From Vitellaria paradoxa (lineage: Eukaryota; Streptophyta; Magnoliopsida; Ericales; Sapotaceae): a DNA stretch of 64,000 nt. The notes beneath the pieces were generated by a model, which saw nothing but the letters and a program-made list of their open reading frames with translations, was not told the origin of the DNA and did not search any database. Where the stretch lies: positions 39,173,389-39,237,388 of the forward strand of contig CM034240.1 in the NCBI GenBank assembly GCA_019916065.1, read 5' to 3'. Positions 28,101 through 40,100 of this stretch are shown piece by piece. Position 1 is the first letter of the stretch. Every line of letters begins with the position of its first letter. A program made the translations under genes and the position numbers.

Positions 28101-31100
28101 TGAAGCTGTCACCTTTGACCTAGTAGTATACTGGAGCTGTCTTGATAGATTATCAAGTGCCGCAGCAACCAATTCCCTGGAGAAGGAAAGGAGCTATATT
28201 TTACATATATATACATTAAAAAAAGAAAAAAGGCAAATTGTAAATCAGAACAGCAGCAGGACCAAAAATTATATAATACCTCTGAGAAGGATCAATTGCA
28301 GAAATCACACAAATCATAAAAACAGCCTGCAAGCGACATCAGTTATCAATATGGGAAAAGAAGCACACAACTTTAACGTATGTAGAAAAAGAATATACAT
28401 GTGAACGAAGATGTATACAATCATAAAAGCCATCCCAAATGGGCCAGTTTCGCCCCAATTACCAACACTCATGTCTGAAACAGCAAAAAAAGTAGAGCGG
28501 AAGGGCAAAAATAACAAACAAGAAAATCAGCAGCTTTTCAAATGAGCCTATCAATAAGGAGAATAAGGCCGTGAAATAAAATATATATGAAAATAAACAT
28601 AAACGGAGCTTGGTCATGTTACATGCACATAGCAACATGGTTCACAGACCACAGCTCCTGACATACAACATAAATTCATGTTCTATCAACATATTGATGA
28701 GACTAATGATGACTTAGAAAGAAAACCCAAATAGGAAAAAATGCACAAAAGCAGGTAACAAAGCAAGTTAAGGAAGCATGTCCTTCGTAGAGGGTGTAGC
28801 CTGTAAATGGCCTGTAGTCAACTCCATTGAGTTAATGGAAACTAAAGCATCATTTAAAACCAGATCCTACAATGGAATACCAAGCTGTGTGGCTAGAAAA
28901 TTCTGACGGTATGTCTCCATCAATTCTGCCCGGAATTTGTGTAGAACCGTTATGCCTATAGTTCCTTGATTGAGGCTGATTTGACATAAAAAGGCATTTC
29001 CTAGACATGCATTTATCATGTGGTGTGCTATTCAGAAAAGGCTATGCATAAGATTAAGTTTTATAAGCATGGAATCATCCCACGAGTCAGTTGTGTCTCC
29101 TGCACGGAAAATACTGAAGAATACAACCATTTGTTCTTTGAATGCTCCTTTACTAGCAAGTTGTGGCACATTATTGCTGGCAACAATGTGGTGCAATGAC
29201 TCACTGGAGACTGCAACGAGTTGTTCCTATGGGCTGCTGAGCATGTAAGAAGGAAAATTTTGAAAAACACTATTGGGAAAATAGCTTTGGCTACACGCAT
29301 ATATTCCATTTGGAGGCACAGAAATGAGAGACTGTTATAAAAAAATTATAAAGACATTAACATCCATCTCTAATGAGGTCATGACAACTGTCCAAAATAG
29401 GCTTTATCATCTGCAAAAATGTAGAAGATACTAGGAGAACGCATGGCTGCAAAGAGAATGGAACTTGTCTGAGACTATATCCTATCTATACTTTTGTTAT
29501 CACTCTAGATTAAGTCTTTTCTATAGCATAGTCTGCAGCTTCGTGGGGTATTTTGGCATGTGATACATTGTGATTTAGCTGTTATGTTGTTTGGTCGTAG
29601 CTATGACAACTGTCCAAACTAGGCTTTATCATCTGCAAAAATGTAGAAGATACCAGGAGAATACATGGCTGCAAAGAGAATGGAACTTGTCTGAGACTAT
29701 ATCCTATCTATACTTTTGTTATCACTCTAGATTGAGTCTCTTCTATAGCATAGTCTGCAGCTTCGTGGGGTATTTTGGCATGATACATTGTGATTTAGTT
29801 GTTATGTTGTTTGGTCGTAGCTATGATGATTATATATATGGCTGTTGATGTACATTAATAGAAGCATTAATTCAGTTAATGTATCTAGTCTATATTCATC
29901 CAATGTATCTAGTCCTAGGTAATGTAAAGAGTCACCAATGTAAATGTTAGCTATGTATATAAAGACACACAAGAACCCAGTTGGGTGTGTGGAATTCAGT
30001 CCATTTCAGTAGGTGTGACATGGTATCAGAGTAAGTTATGCTCCTGGCACTCATCTGATCAGTGCAGCAATGCAGTTTGGAACCACCGTTGGTGGTACAA
30101 AGCACAAGTTTCTCCTCTCTGCTACTGTTTGGATCAAAGTCTATTAGCTGTCGGAGTCGCCTGCCGCCGACGAGTCCAGCCGTCGAGATCCCGTAGCCGG
30201 AAAGCAGCTCACGCGCCCACACGCGCCCTCCGTCGCCGGCGCGTGAGTCCCACGCGCAGTAGCTTTGACAGCGCGTGAACGCGCGTGGGCTATCGTCGCC
30301 TTCTGTGCTTTCTCCGGTGAAATTGTCCTGCTCCGGCGAGCCTATTTGTGGCCTTTGTTTGAGTTCTGAACCTGTTTCTCGAAATTCTTCAGTTCTGCTG
30401 CCCTCCAGTTGTCAAATTTGTTGTTCTTCTTAAATCCAGCAAGTCATTCTGTTCTAATGGCCTCCTCAGATTCACCAGCTGAGCAGAAGTTTTTCAGTCC
30501 CATTTCCATGCCTCAGCAGCTGACTACCAGGAAATTAAATGGTACTAATTACATTCAATGGTCTAAGGCCATCAAGGTTGCAGTGACGGGGTATGGAAAA
30601 CAGAAACACTTGACTAAGTCTGCTCCACCAGAGACTGATTCTAAGCATGATGCTTGGATCCAAGGGGATGCTCATCTTGTTAGTTTACTATGGAATTCAA
30701 TGGAACCCAACATCGCCGACATGTGTACACACCTTGACACCTGTAAGGATATTTGGGAATATGTTCGCCTACTGTTTTCTAGTGATCTTACTCGTATGTA
30801 TGATCTATCCCAAGAATTCTTTCAACTTCAACAATCCGGCAGACCAGTCACTGAATACTTTGCCTCCTTGAAGTGTGTTCATGAGGAGTTAAATTCTCTC
30901 CAGCCCTTATCAACTGATGTCAATGTGATGCAAAAACAAAGGGAACAAATGGTTGTACTTCATTTCCTTGCTGGGCTAGATCCTGAGTTTGAACCTGTTA
31001 AGGCTCAAATTCTTAGTGGAGCTTCACTTCCCTCATTCGCTGAAACCTACTCTCGAGTCATGAGAGCTGCATCTATGGATCAATCCAATACTGTTGATGC

Positions 31101-34100
31101 CACACGAACCGCCCTAGCCAGTCAGATAACTACCGAAAGTAAGAACTCCAGTCACATGATCTCATCTCAAAATTGGGATCAAGGGACTCGTGGCGGTCGT
31201 GGTCGTGGTCGTGGACGTGAAGGTCGTGGTGTAAGACCAAAATGTTCTAACTGTGGTCGTACTGGACATGCTAAGGAAACTTGCTGGAATCTTCATGGCA
31301 AGCCAGCTCATATGGTTCATACAGTTTCCTCTGATCCTTCTACAGATAAGCCCAGTACGAGTGAATCACCAACGGTGACTCTTTCAGGAGAAGAATATGC
31401 TAGATTCCTTCAGTTTCAGACAGCTCACCAGGCCTCTCTTCCCATAGCTTCACTAGCCCATCAAGGTAATTCTACCACTTGTGTGCCTTGGGTCATTGAT
31501 TCTGGTGCTTCAGATCATATGTCTAGTTCTTCGTCATTATTCTCTAATATTCAGTGTTCTACCATTCCTAGTGTTACTACAGCTAATGGGTCATCTAATC
31601 CAGTTAAGGGTATCAGTAAAGTTTATACATCTTTACCATTATCCTCTGTTTTATATGTTCCTTCCTTGTCTTTCAATCTTTTGTCTGTTAGTAAACTCAC
31701 CAAACAACTGAATTGTTCAATGACTTTCTTTCCTAACTCTGTGGTTATTCAGGATTTAAAGACGAGGAAGAAGATTGGAGAAGGACATGAAGCTCAGGGA
31801 CTCTATTATCTGGCTGATTCGTCTTCACCTCCATCTACCTCTTGTTCTGCTGTTGCTGCTCCCATTGAAGTTCACTGTCGTCTTGGTCATCCGTCCTTTG
31901 ATAAGCTAAAGTTCATGGTTCCCAGTTTGAGTCAAGTTCAGTCTTTAAATTGTGAGTCTTGTCAGTTAGGAAAGCATCACCGTGCTTCCTTTAGTCCTAG
32001 AGTCAATAATCGTTCGTCTAGTCTTTTTGATTTGGTCCATTCTGATGTATGGGGCCCAAGTCGTGTTGTTTCAAAATTGGGCTTTAAGTATTTTGTTACT
32101 TTTATTGATGACTTCTCCCGTCTTACATGGATTTATCTAATGAAAGATCGTTCTGAGTTGTTATCCATTTTTCAATCTTTTTGTGCTAAAATTAAAACTC
32201 AATTTGGTGTGACTATCAAAGTTCTGCGCAGTGATAATGCCAAAGAATATTTTTCAAAACCTTTTACTGACTTTATGTCCTCATTTGGCATGATTCATCA
32301 GTCTTCCTGTTCTCGTACTCCACAACAAAATGGAGTTGCTGAACGCAAGAACTTACATCTTATTGAGACTACTCGTTGCCTTATGTTTCACATGAAAGTT
32401 CCAAAGGTTTTTTGGGGGGATGCTATTCTTACTGCATGCTATTTAATTAATAGAATGCCTTCATCTGTTCTGCAAGGTCGCTCTCCTTATTCTGTGATGT
32501 TTCCTAACACACCTTTGTTTTCTCTTCCTCCACGAATCTTTGGATGTGTTGCTTTTGTTCATCAACTTGATAGTAGTGTTGACAAGCTTGATCCTCGTGC
32601 TATTAAGTGTGTCTTTTTGGGGTACTCTCGGTTATAGAAAACATATCGATGTTACAGTCCATCACTTCATCGATATTTTGTATGTGCTGATGTTTCATTC
32701 TTTGAGAATACTTCTTTCTTCTCTGATAATTCTTCTTTAACTGATTTGAATGAGAGTCTTCCTTTGCCTATTATTTCTCCTCTTCGTCTTTCACGTCTTG
32801 ATTTGCAGGTTTATACCCGACGGCAGCCAGCTACCGAGTCCTCTACTGCTTCAGGCACTCCATCTTTTCTACCTCCGTCTTCAGATCCTGTTCCTGAGTC
32901 AAATCTTAGTGACCTTGACCTTCCTGTTGCCCTTCGAAAAGGTAAACGCACTTGCACTACTCACCCTATTTCTAATTTTGTATCTTATACAGCCTTGTCT
33001 CCCACTTGTTCTGCTTTTGTTACCTCATTGTCTTCTTTATCCATTCCTAACTCTGTATCTGAAGCACTTTCTCATTCTGGGTGGCGTAATGCCATGGAAG
33101 AAGAGATGTTAGCTCTTCGAGCCAATGATACATGGGAACTGGTCACTCTTCCTCCTGACAAGTCAACCGTTGGATGTCGATGGGTGTACAATGTCAAAGT
33201 TCATCCTGATGGTTCTGTTGATCGGTTGAAAACACGACTTGTTGCTAAAGGATACACTCAAGTATATGGGCTGGATTTTTCGGAAACTTTTTCTCCTGTG
33301 GCCAAGATTTCATCCGTGCGCCTCCTTATCTCTCTTGCAGCTATTTTTCACTGGTCTCTTCATCAGCTTGATGTTAAAAAGGCGTTTCTCCATGGTGATC
33401 TCACCGAAGAAGTGTATATGGAGCAACCTCCTGGATTTGTTGCTCAGGGGGAGTCTGGACTAGTGTACAAGTTAAAGAAGTCACTATATGGCTTGAAGCA
33501 ATCTCCTCGTGCATGGTTTGGTCGATTTAGTGATGTGGTGATAGAATTTGGGTTGATACGTTGTGGTGTTGACCATTCTGTCTTCTACCGCCACTCTGAT
33601 CAGGGAAAGATATGGCTATTGGTTTATGTGGACGATATTGTAATCACAGGAGATGACACACAAGGAATTAATGATCTGAAGATATTCCTTCAAGCCAAGT
33701 TCAACACTAAGGATTTGGGTTCACTGAAATACTTCTTGGGCATTGAGATTGCACGGTCACATGAGGGTATTGCTCTTTCTCAAAGAAAATATGTTCTTGA
33801 CCTACTAGCTGAGACGGGAATGTTAGGATCCAAACCTATTGATACTCCAATGGATCCTAATGTAAAGCTTCTTGCAGATAAGGGAGAATTACTAGATGAT
33901 CCTGGTCGATATCGCAGATTAGTTGGGAAGCTCAATTACTTGACAGTCACACGACCAGATATCTCCTTTGCCACAAGTGTAGTCAGCCAATTTCTTGATG
34001 CACCTCGCTCTAGTCACTGGGATGCAGTGGTTCGTATTCTGAGATATCTAAAGGGTGCACCAGGACAGGGTTTATTGTATCGAGATAATGGTCACACTCT

Positions 34101-37100
34101 TGTCCAAGGATATACAGATGTTGATTGGGCCGGTTCTCCATTAGATAGAAGGTCCACTACTGGATATTGTATCTTTGTGGGAGGAAATCTAGTATCCTGG
34201 AAGAGTAAGAAGCAAACTGTGGTGGCAAGATCGAGTGCAGAGTCAGAGTATAGGGCTATGGCCTATACATCTTGTGAATTGATTTGGATGAGCCATATGT
34301 TAGATGCATTGGGAGTTTCTGGATCACAGCCAATGGAATTGTTTTGTGATAATCAAGCTACTGTTCATATAGCTTCTAATCCGGTGTTTCATGAAAGAAC
34401 CAAACACATTGAGGTTGATTGTCACTTCATTAGGGAGAAAATTCTTTAGAATGTTATCAAGACTAGTCATGTAAAGTCTGAAGATCAATTGGCTGATTTG
34501 TTTACTAAAGCTCTAGGGGGAGCTAGGGTGAGATATCTTTGTAACAAGCTTGGAACATATGATATATATGCTCCAGCTTGAGGAGGAGTGTTGATGTACA
34601 TTAATAGAAGCATTAATTCAGTTAATGTATCTAGTCTATATTCATCCAATGTATCTAGTCCTAGGTAATGTAAAGAGTCACCAATGTAAATGTTAGCTAT
34701 GTATATAAAGACACACAAGAACCCAGTTGGGTGTGTGGAATTCAGTCCATTTCAGTAGGTGTGACAATGGCTATCCCATGTAATCTGCTCAGCGGGTATT
34801 CCTTGCTGCTTGGTGGAATGGGGAGTGCTGTGGCTGTGAGTCCGAGCTTAATATATATCCATTCTATACCAGCTCAAACAACTGGAGCAATTAGTTCTTT
34901 TATTTTTTTTTATTTTTTTTTTAAAATTAAGGGTATGCATAGAAACAAGTGTCAAGGAAATGCAACACAAGTACAAAAGAAAGAGGAAACAAATTATTGA
35001 CAACTGAGCTCACTCTACACTCTTTAAATATGCATAGAGTAACATAATCCAAAACGTTATTTAACTCAGGCCTATGCCCCACCAGAAAGCCAACTATACA
35101 AAACAGAAAAAGGTTTATCAAATATGTTACTAAAATTTAAGTTCACAAAGTAACCTCAAATTACTCTGTTGTATTTCTTTCCTCATTACATTCATTTATG
35201 CATTAAATTCCAGGTACATGCCTGCAGGCACTTCTTAAGCCTATTAGTCTAGCTCTCCTTGTGTATGACAGGGCATGAAAAACTAACATACATATATTAT
35301 TTATATATCATTTTAAGCTTTCAGGTAAAATGGCTCTAGAACTGGAAATTGAAAGGCTCGTTGCAGCTGCAACAGTGCGTATAATTATTTAGTATGAGTA
35401 TCTGATTGAAAATATTTAACTACAGAGTTTCAGATTTCTTCAAACAACAAAAAATGCAATATATATAATAAATTTCTATTAGTCTCAGATTTCTTAGAAC
35501 AATAAAAATGCTATATATATAATAAATTTCTATGGAAAATTTAGACAATAAAAAATCCGGAAACAAAGGAGTTAAAATATATACTGGAGACAGAACATGG
35601 AGAAGACAAAACTAAATAGCGATAACTACACCTAAGCGTTTTACTTTTACCTGATACCCCAGCATCCAGGTTCACCAAATTCCTGAACTTCAGATTAATG
35701 GAAGTGAAGTAATTTGAGTAACTCAAGAGAATGTTTGTTGATTGAAATCAGTGAAATGGTTATAATAGCTTGGGAATACAACAGTTTCCCACAAATGTTG
35801 AACCAGGGTGATATAGGTAACCAATAAGGACAACAAACATGAAAAAAATGTATCTGCAAAGTTATTTTTTTTTGGTAAGTTGTATCTGCAAAGTTGGGTT
35901 CTCAGCAAATCATAGAACGTTAGGAGTCTTGAGGTTTAATTTTTAATTCTCATTTTCCAAAGACATCCAATAGAATTCAGAGGGGAAAAATCTGCACACA
36001 AGAAACCCATGGTTTACTCATGCCAATAAACCAACAGTCCCTATTCATCAAAAGGATAAGCAGTCTAATTTGCACATAAGAAAGCCATGGTTTGCCCATG
36101 CCAATAAACAAACAGCCTGTTATTCATCAAAAAGATAGGCAGTTTAAACAAATCCAATCATCCAATAAGACAACCAGAGTTATGTCACGCACTTCAATTT
36201 CCATAACAACAAACTTTCCTCCTGTTTTGCCACGGGCTTTGCTTGTTGAAACACTGAATCTCCCAACAAAGTAAATAAAGATGGAATTAAGAGAGAGAGG
36301 GTACTCAAGTAAAAAGGCAATAGGATACCTCCAGTTCTATTTTCTCACTGAACAATGCAATATGTACAAGTGTGATGATAATGGTCTCCATTGTTGGACT
36401 AGGCTGAGGACCAGCAGCTAGGACCTCTTTTTCAGTTACAACTTTTTCTTTCGAGGAAGCCACCAACTTTGCACCAAAATTTGAGCTGGACAATAATGAT
36501 GATTTAAAAATATATATCACTATTTTAGAAACACATTTCTGGAATCTAAAACACAGAAGGAAATTTACAAGAAATATATTGTCACCAGCAAACTATAGAT
36601 GGCAAGTACTCGGCAAGAAGATTTCAACATCAGGAAGAATCTACTAACTATTTGCACCTTTTCCTTGTTTCAAACTCCTTGGAAGAGCAAATGCTCACAA
36701 ACCAGGCAAGATTAAAAATTTCACCAAATTATCAAAAATTAAAAATTATGTTATAAATTAAAGAAGGGATTAAAGTCTTAGAGTCAAACATGTCATAGAG
36801 CAACTAGGCCAATTAATATTTTTTAGTATTTTTATTGTTGAAAAATAACTTGGTTAATGTAGAATAGAAATTTAACCCAACAGAATTTAAAAAATAGCTA
36901 ATAATTAGTTAAAGGCAAAACAAAAGAGCACAAATAATGTCTCGTAGTAGTATAAATAAATATATAGCTTAAAGGTACATTTGTGTGTACAACGTTATTC
37001 TATTACAATAACTACATTGTAGACAACCCCATTTGGGTATCGAGTCATTCTGAAAACCCTAGAGAGTTAGCAGAACAAATATGCAAGTAGTTTCCAAGAA

Positions 37101-40100
37101 GCGATACAACTTATTACTTTGTTCACAAAAGAGATTCATAGATTAGCTCAAAAAAACAAAACTTCAGATATCAAGGCGGTCCTAAAATTGAAAGAATATA
37201 TCAAAAGTCACCAGCTATATACTCAACTAAACTGGACTTAGCCTTTTCCCAACAAAATAGGGTTGACTACATGGATCATTTTTTTCCCATTCTGCTCGGC
37301 TGAAAGTCATTTCTTCTATTAAACCACATCAAGCCTGTTTTACCCACATTAGTTTTGGTCTACCTTGCCACCTCATTACCAAAAATTTGAATACCATCAA
37401 TTCTCCTAATTGGCACATCTACAGGTGTCTTGAATTTGATCACATGAATTTTGCAAATTAAATACAAAAAAGGCCAAACGCAAGATAAATCAAACTTCAA
37501 GTTGACACTCTGTAGGTACCTAGGCAGCGGATATGTGGCGCAGGTTTGCCTTTCTCCTCCCCCTGCAGCAAAATCATACCTCCTCAATATCGTTGACCAG
37601 CAGTGGGAAAATCCCACAATAACATTATCGTGGCCAGAGCTTCCAGTGAGGCGCTCCATTTCTCAAACATGGAACAAGGTCCAAAAATATTCTCCAACAG
37701 ACTTATCTTCACAAGAGATCATCGGAGGTTTAGCGGATTGGCAACTAGAATCAAGGGACCGACTGTTGGGGATTTTCCTGACCAATCCAAAGAGAGATTC
37801 CTAGCGGCAAATCCTCTTCTTATTGTAGCACACCAAGTCAAGGCTAAAAATTCTCCTATCAAATTCAAGGTCTTGACTCCCGTCCAAAAAGATTCCCTCC
37901 TCACCTATATAAACTCTACTCCTCTAGAGGTCCAACATCTATCACTCACCATTCACACTCCACTATTAACTTCAGTATTCTCTCTCTCTCTCTTGTTCCA
38001 GATTGTCTTGGTTCTTACCCCTCCGGCAGACTCCGGTGATTCTACCATAGTCATTAATTAGCATAATTCCAAAAGGCTAGACCCTTCCAGCTCTACCTAC
38101 CTCCACCCCTCCCCCCCAACCCAAAAAAAAACACACACACACACTCTCGTACGAAGAATATAATGCATACGAAGCTATCAAAATTCCAAACAAACATTAA
38201 AAAAAAATGAACCAAAACATAAAAGAAAAATAAATGAAAAAGAAAAAAATGAAATTAGTAACAAGACTAAAACTGGTTATCCCACTGGCAAAAAGTTTCC
38301 CAAGTCCAATAGAAAACAACACAAATTGACAAAATATAGATTCTTCATACCCACCATATATCCTGGAAGAGTTCATCATGTCCATCCCAAGTTTGGAAAA
38401 GAATGCCGATCCGCCTTGCCAAGAAGAACCGAACTCGGTAATCAGGATCCCGGAACATTAGAAGCAGCTTGTCTATCATGCTCTATTAAAGGTACACCAC
38501 ATGAACCACACATCACAATGATGGAAAGACATACAAGATCAGGAATCAGTTTGTAAAAAGTTCAACAAACAAGAAGGATTAAATATCTTCCCTCCCTCCT
38601 ATATTTATACATTGAAATTTACCCAGTCATAAAAATAATAAATAAGGTCCAGAATATGACTTAAAAATCCTAGAGAAACTAGAAAAGAGAGCCAAAATCC
38701 GAATAAAGCACGTGCACCGAGGGTTTAAGACAACAAAGTTTATTACAACAATCACCTGACCAATGTGTGGTCTGAGTAAAATAAAATTGCAAATGCAAAA
38801 ATCCTAGAGAAACTAGAAAAGAGAGCCAAAATCCGAATAAAGCATGTGCACCGAGTGTTTAAGACAACAAAGTTTATTACAACAATCACCTGACCAATGT
38901 GTGGTCTGAGTAAAATAAAATTGCATATGCAATCTATCAACTTTGAACGACCAGACCAATCGAAGACATCATTTTCTGCAACTTTATTTAACAGATCTCC
39001 AAGATTCATCAAGCTCTGCAAATCAAGGTTAATCAAATTTAAGTACAGGATAACTGCCCTTAAAATATTCCAAGGAAAAAAGAAGCTAAAATAAAGTATC
39101 AGTTGGCCCTTCTACAACATTCATCACAGTGAATCAACAAATCAAACTGGTTCTGAAATTAGACGATCACAACAGAAGTTTTGCAGCAGAAACCCCAATG
39201 CAGTATGCAAATAAATCACAGGCCTGCATATATGAAGCTTAAGCCAATTACACCACATTTTTCTTGGCACCTCTTCCAAAGTTCTGATCCTTTCAAACCC
39301 AAAATTCTACCCTCTTTGGCACAATTGCAACTCCTCTTATAACAGCCCCGAATCAATCTCACAAGTTAACTTAATTCAACAGAACGACCAGTTTCTCCCT
39401 CATGCCTTAACCTCCATGTTGACAACCATCTACCCCAAAAACTAATGCTATTATAAAATTCGTAACTCAAGTTTAACATCATCAATACTCACTCACCTGC
39501 GGCATGATTATTTTCCACGATGACACTAAACAAATGCATGAGTAACATATCGGGCAGGTAGAGAAAATATGAGCCGGTCATGAACATGGCCTCAGACCTT
39601 TATTTTGATAGATTTTGAGTCAACTACCTCCAAATGCCTTTTTTTCTTTTCCCTCCTCTCAATGTTCATTTTTGTGCAATCTATTGTAGTTGAACACTTC
39701 CACGCTGTTTTGTTAGAATATTGCATATCCACATGCAAAAAAGGTTTGCAAATGATTGAGGTTTCAGGCATTAGATATACGCATTTAGGACAGTTTCTGG
39801 CAATTATGCTTTTAAAGAAATCGGTTGCTACCCTAGCCCTTCTACTCTAGCAACCTCAAAGCTTCCCATACGTTTTGACTTTAGTACAACAGTGAGTAAA
39901 TATGTCAGCGAGTTCTGTTCGTAATAACTCTTGGTGCTGATAACTAAAACCAGAGATTGAGTCTTCCCTTCCTTGAGGTTGGGATTTGCGTTGGGGTGTG
40001 GACAACAGCCTCCAAAGTTGCACAATCCATCACCATCAGAGAGAGAGAGAGAGAGAGAGAGAGTCTTTTGAAAAATGAAAGATACACTAAGACGCCCTTA

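Larger units (their letters stand above)
29843..34766 (+). mobile_element. Copia-2, Ty1/copia retrotransposon with identical LTRs
   Basis: 4,924 bp, antisense to ATM, with 178-bp LTRs that I read as identical and the target duplication atggc (29838-29842 and 34767-34771). The primer-binding site tggtatcagag follows the 5' LTR directly. It interrupts a LINE tail. The identical LTRs mean a young insertion, yet the coding region has two in-frame TAG codons. Confidence 0.97.
28327..36328 (-). other. ATM intron E16-E17 (8.0 kb)
   Basis: Hosts a LINE 3' end (about 28870-34910) that is interrupted by Copia-2 (29843-34766). It also holds small direct duplications at 35431-35535 and 35994-36147. The parts 28327-28870 and 34910-36328 show no supported gene. 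Confidence 0.85.
36486..38354 (-). other. ATM intron E15-E16 (1.9 kb)
   Basis: Contains an RTE-type LINE tail (37225-37440) and an LTR-like segment (37765-38060). The remainder, including a (CA)n run near 38132-38143, is plain. Confidence 0.75.

Noticed and set aside
28419..28474. Possible ATM exon ([17 protein letters not shown]) with splice-like borders between E16 and E17
   Set aside because: E16 ends in phase 0 and E17 starts in phase 0, joining as EKIELE|AVFM as expected for ATM. This segment would need one leading base and would break the frame.
19403..30032. tRNA-like words tggtatcaaagcc and tggtatcagagt
   Set aside because: These are primer-binding sites next to LTRs, not tRNA genes; no cloverleaf is present.
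34485..35000. Open frames crossing the Copia-2 3' LTR and flank
   Set aside because: They are chance frames in LTR and LINE-tail text on either strand.
39828..40025. Possible copia C-terminal remnant (LADIFTH-like text on the minus strand)
   Set aside because: Only a handful of residues match and no neighbouring RNase H text supports it; left out of the feature list.
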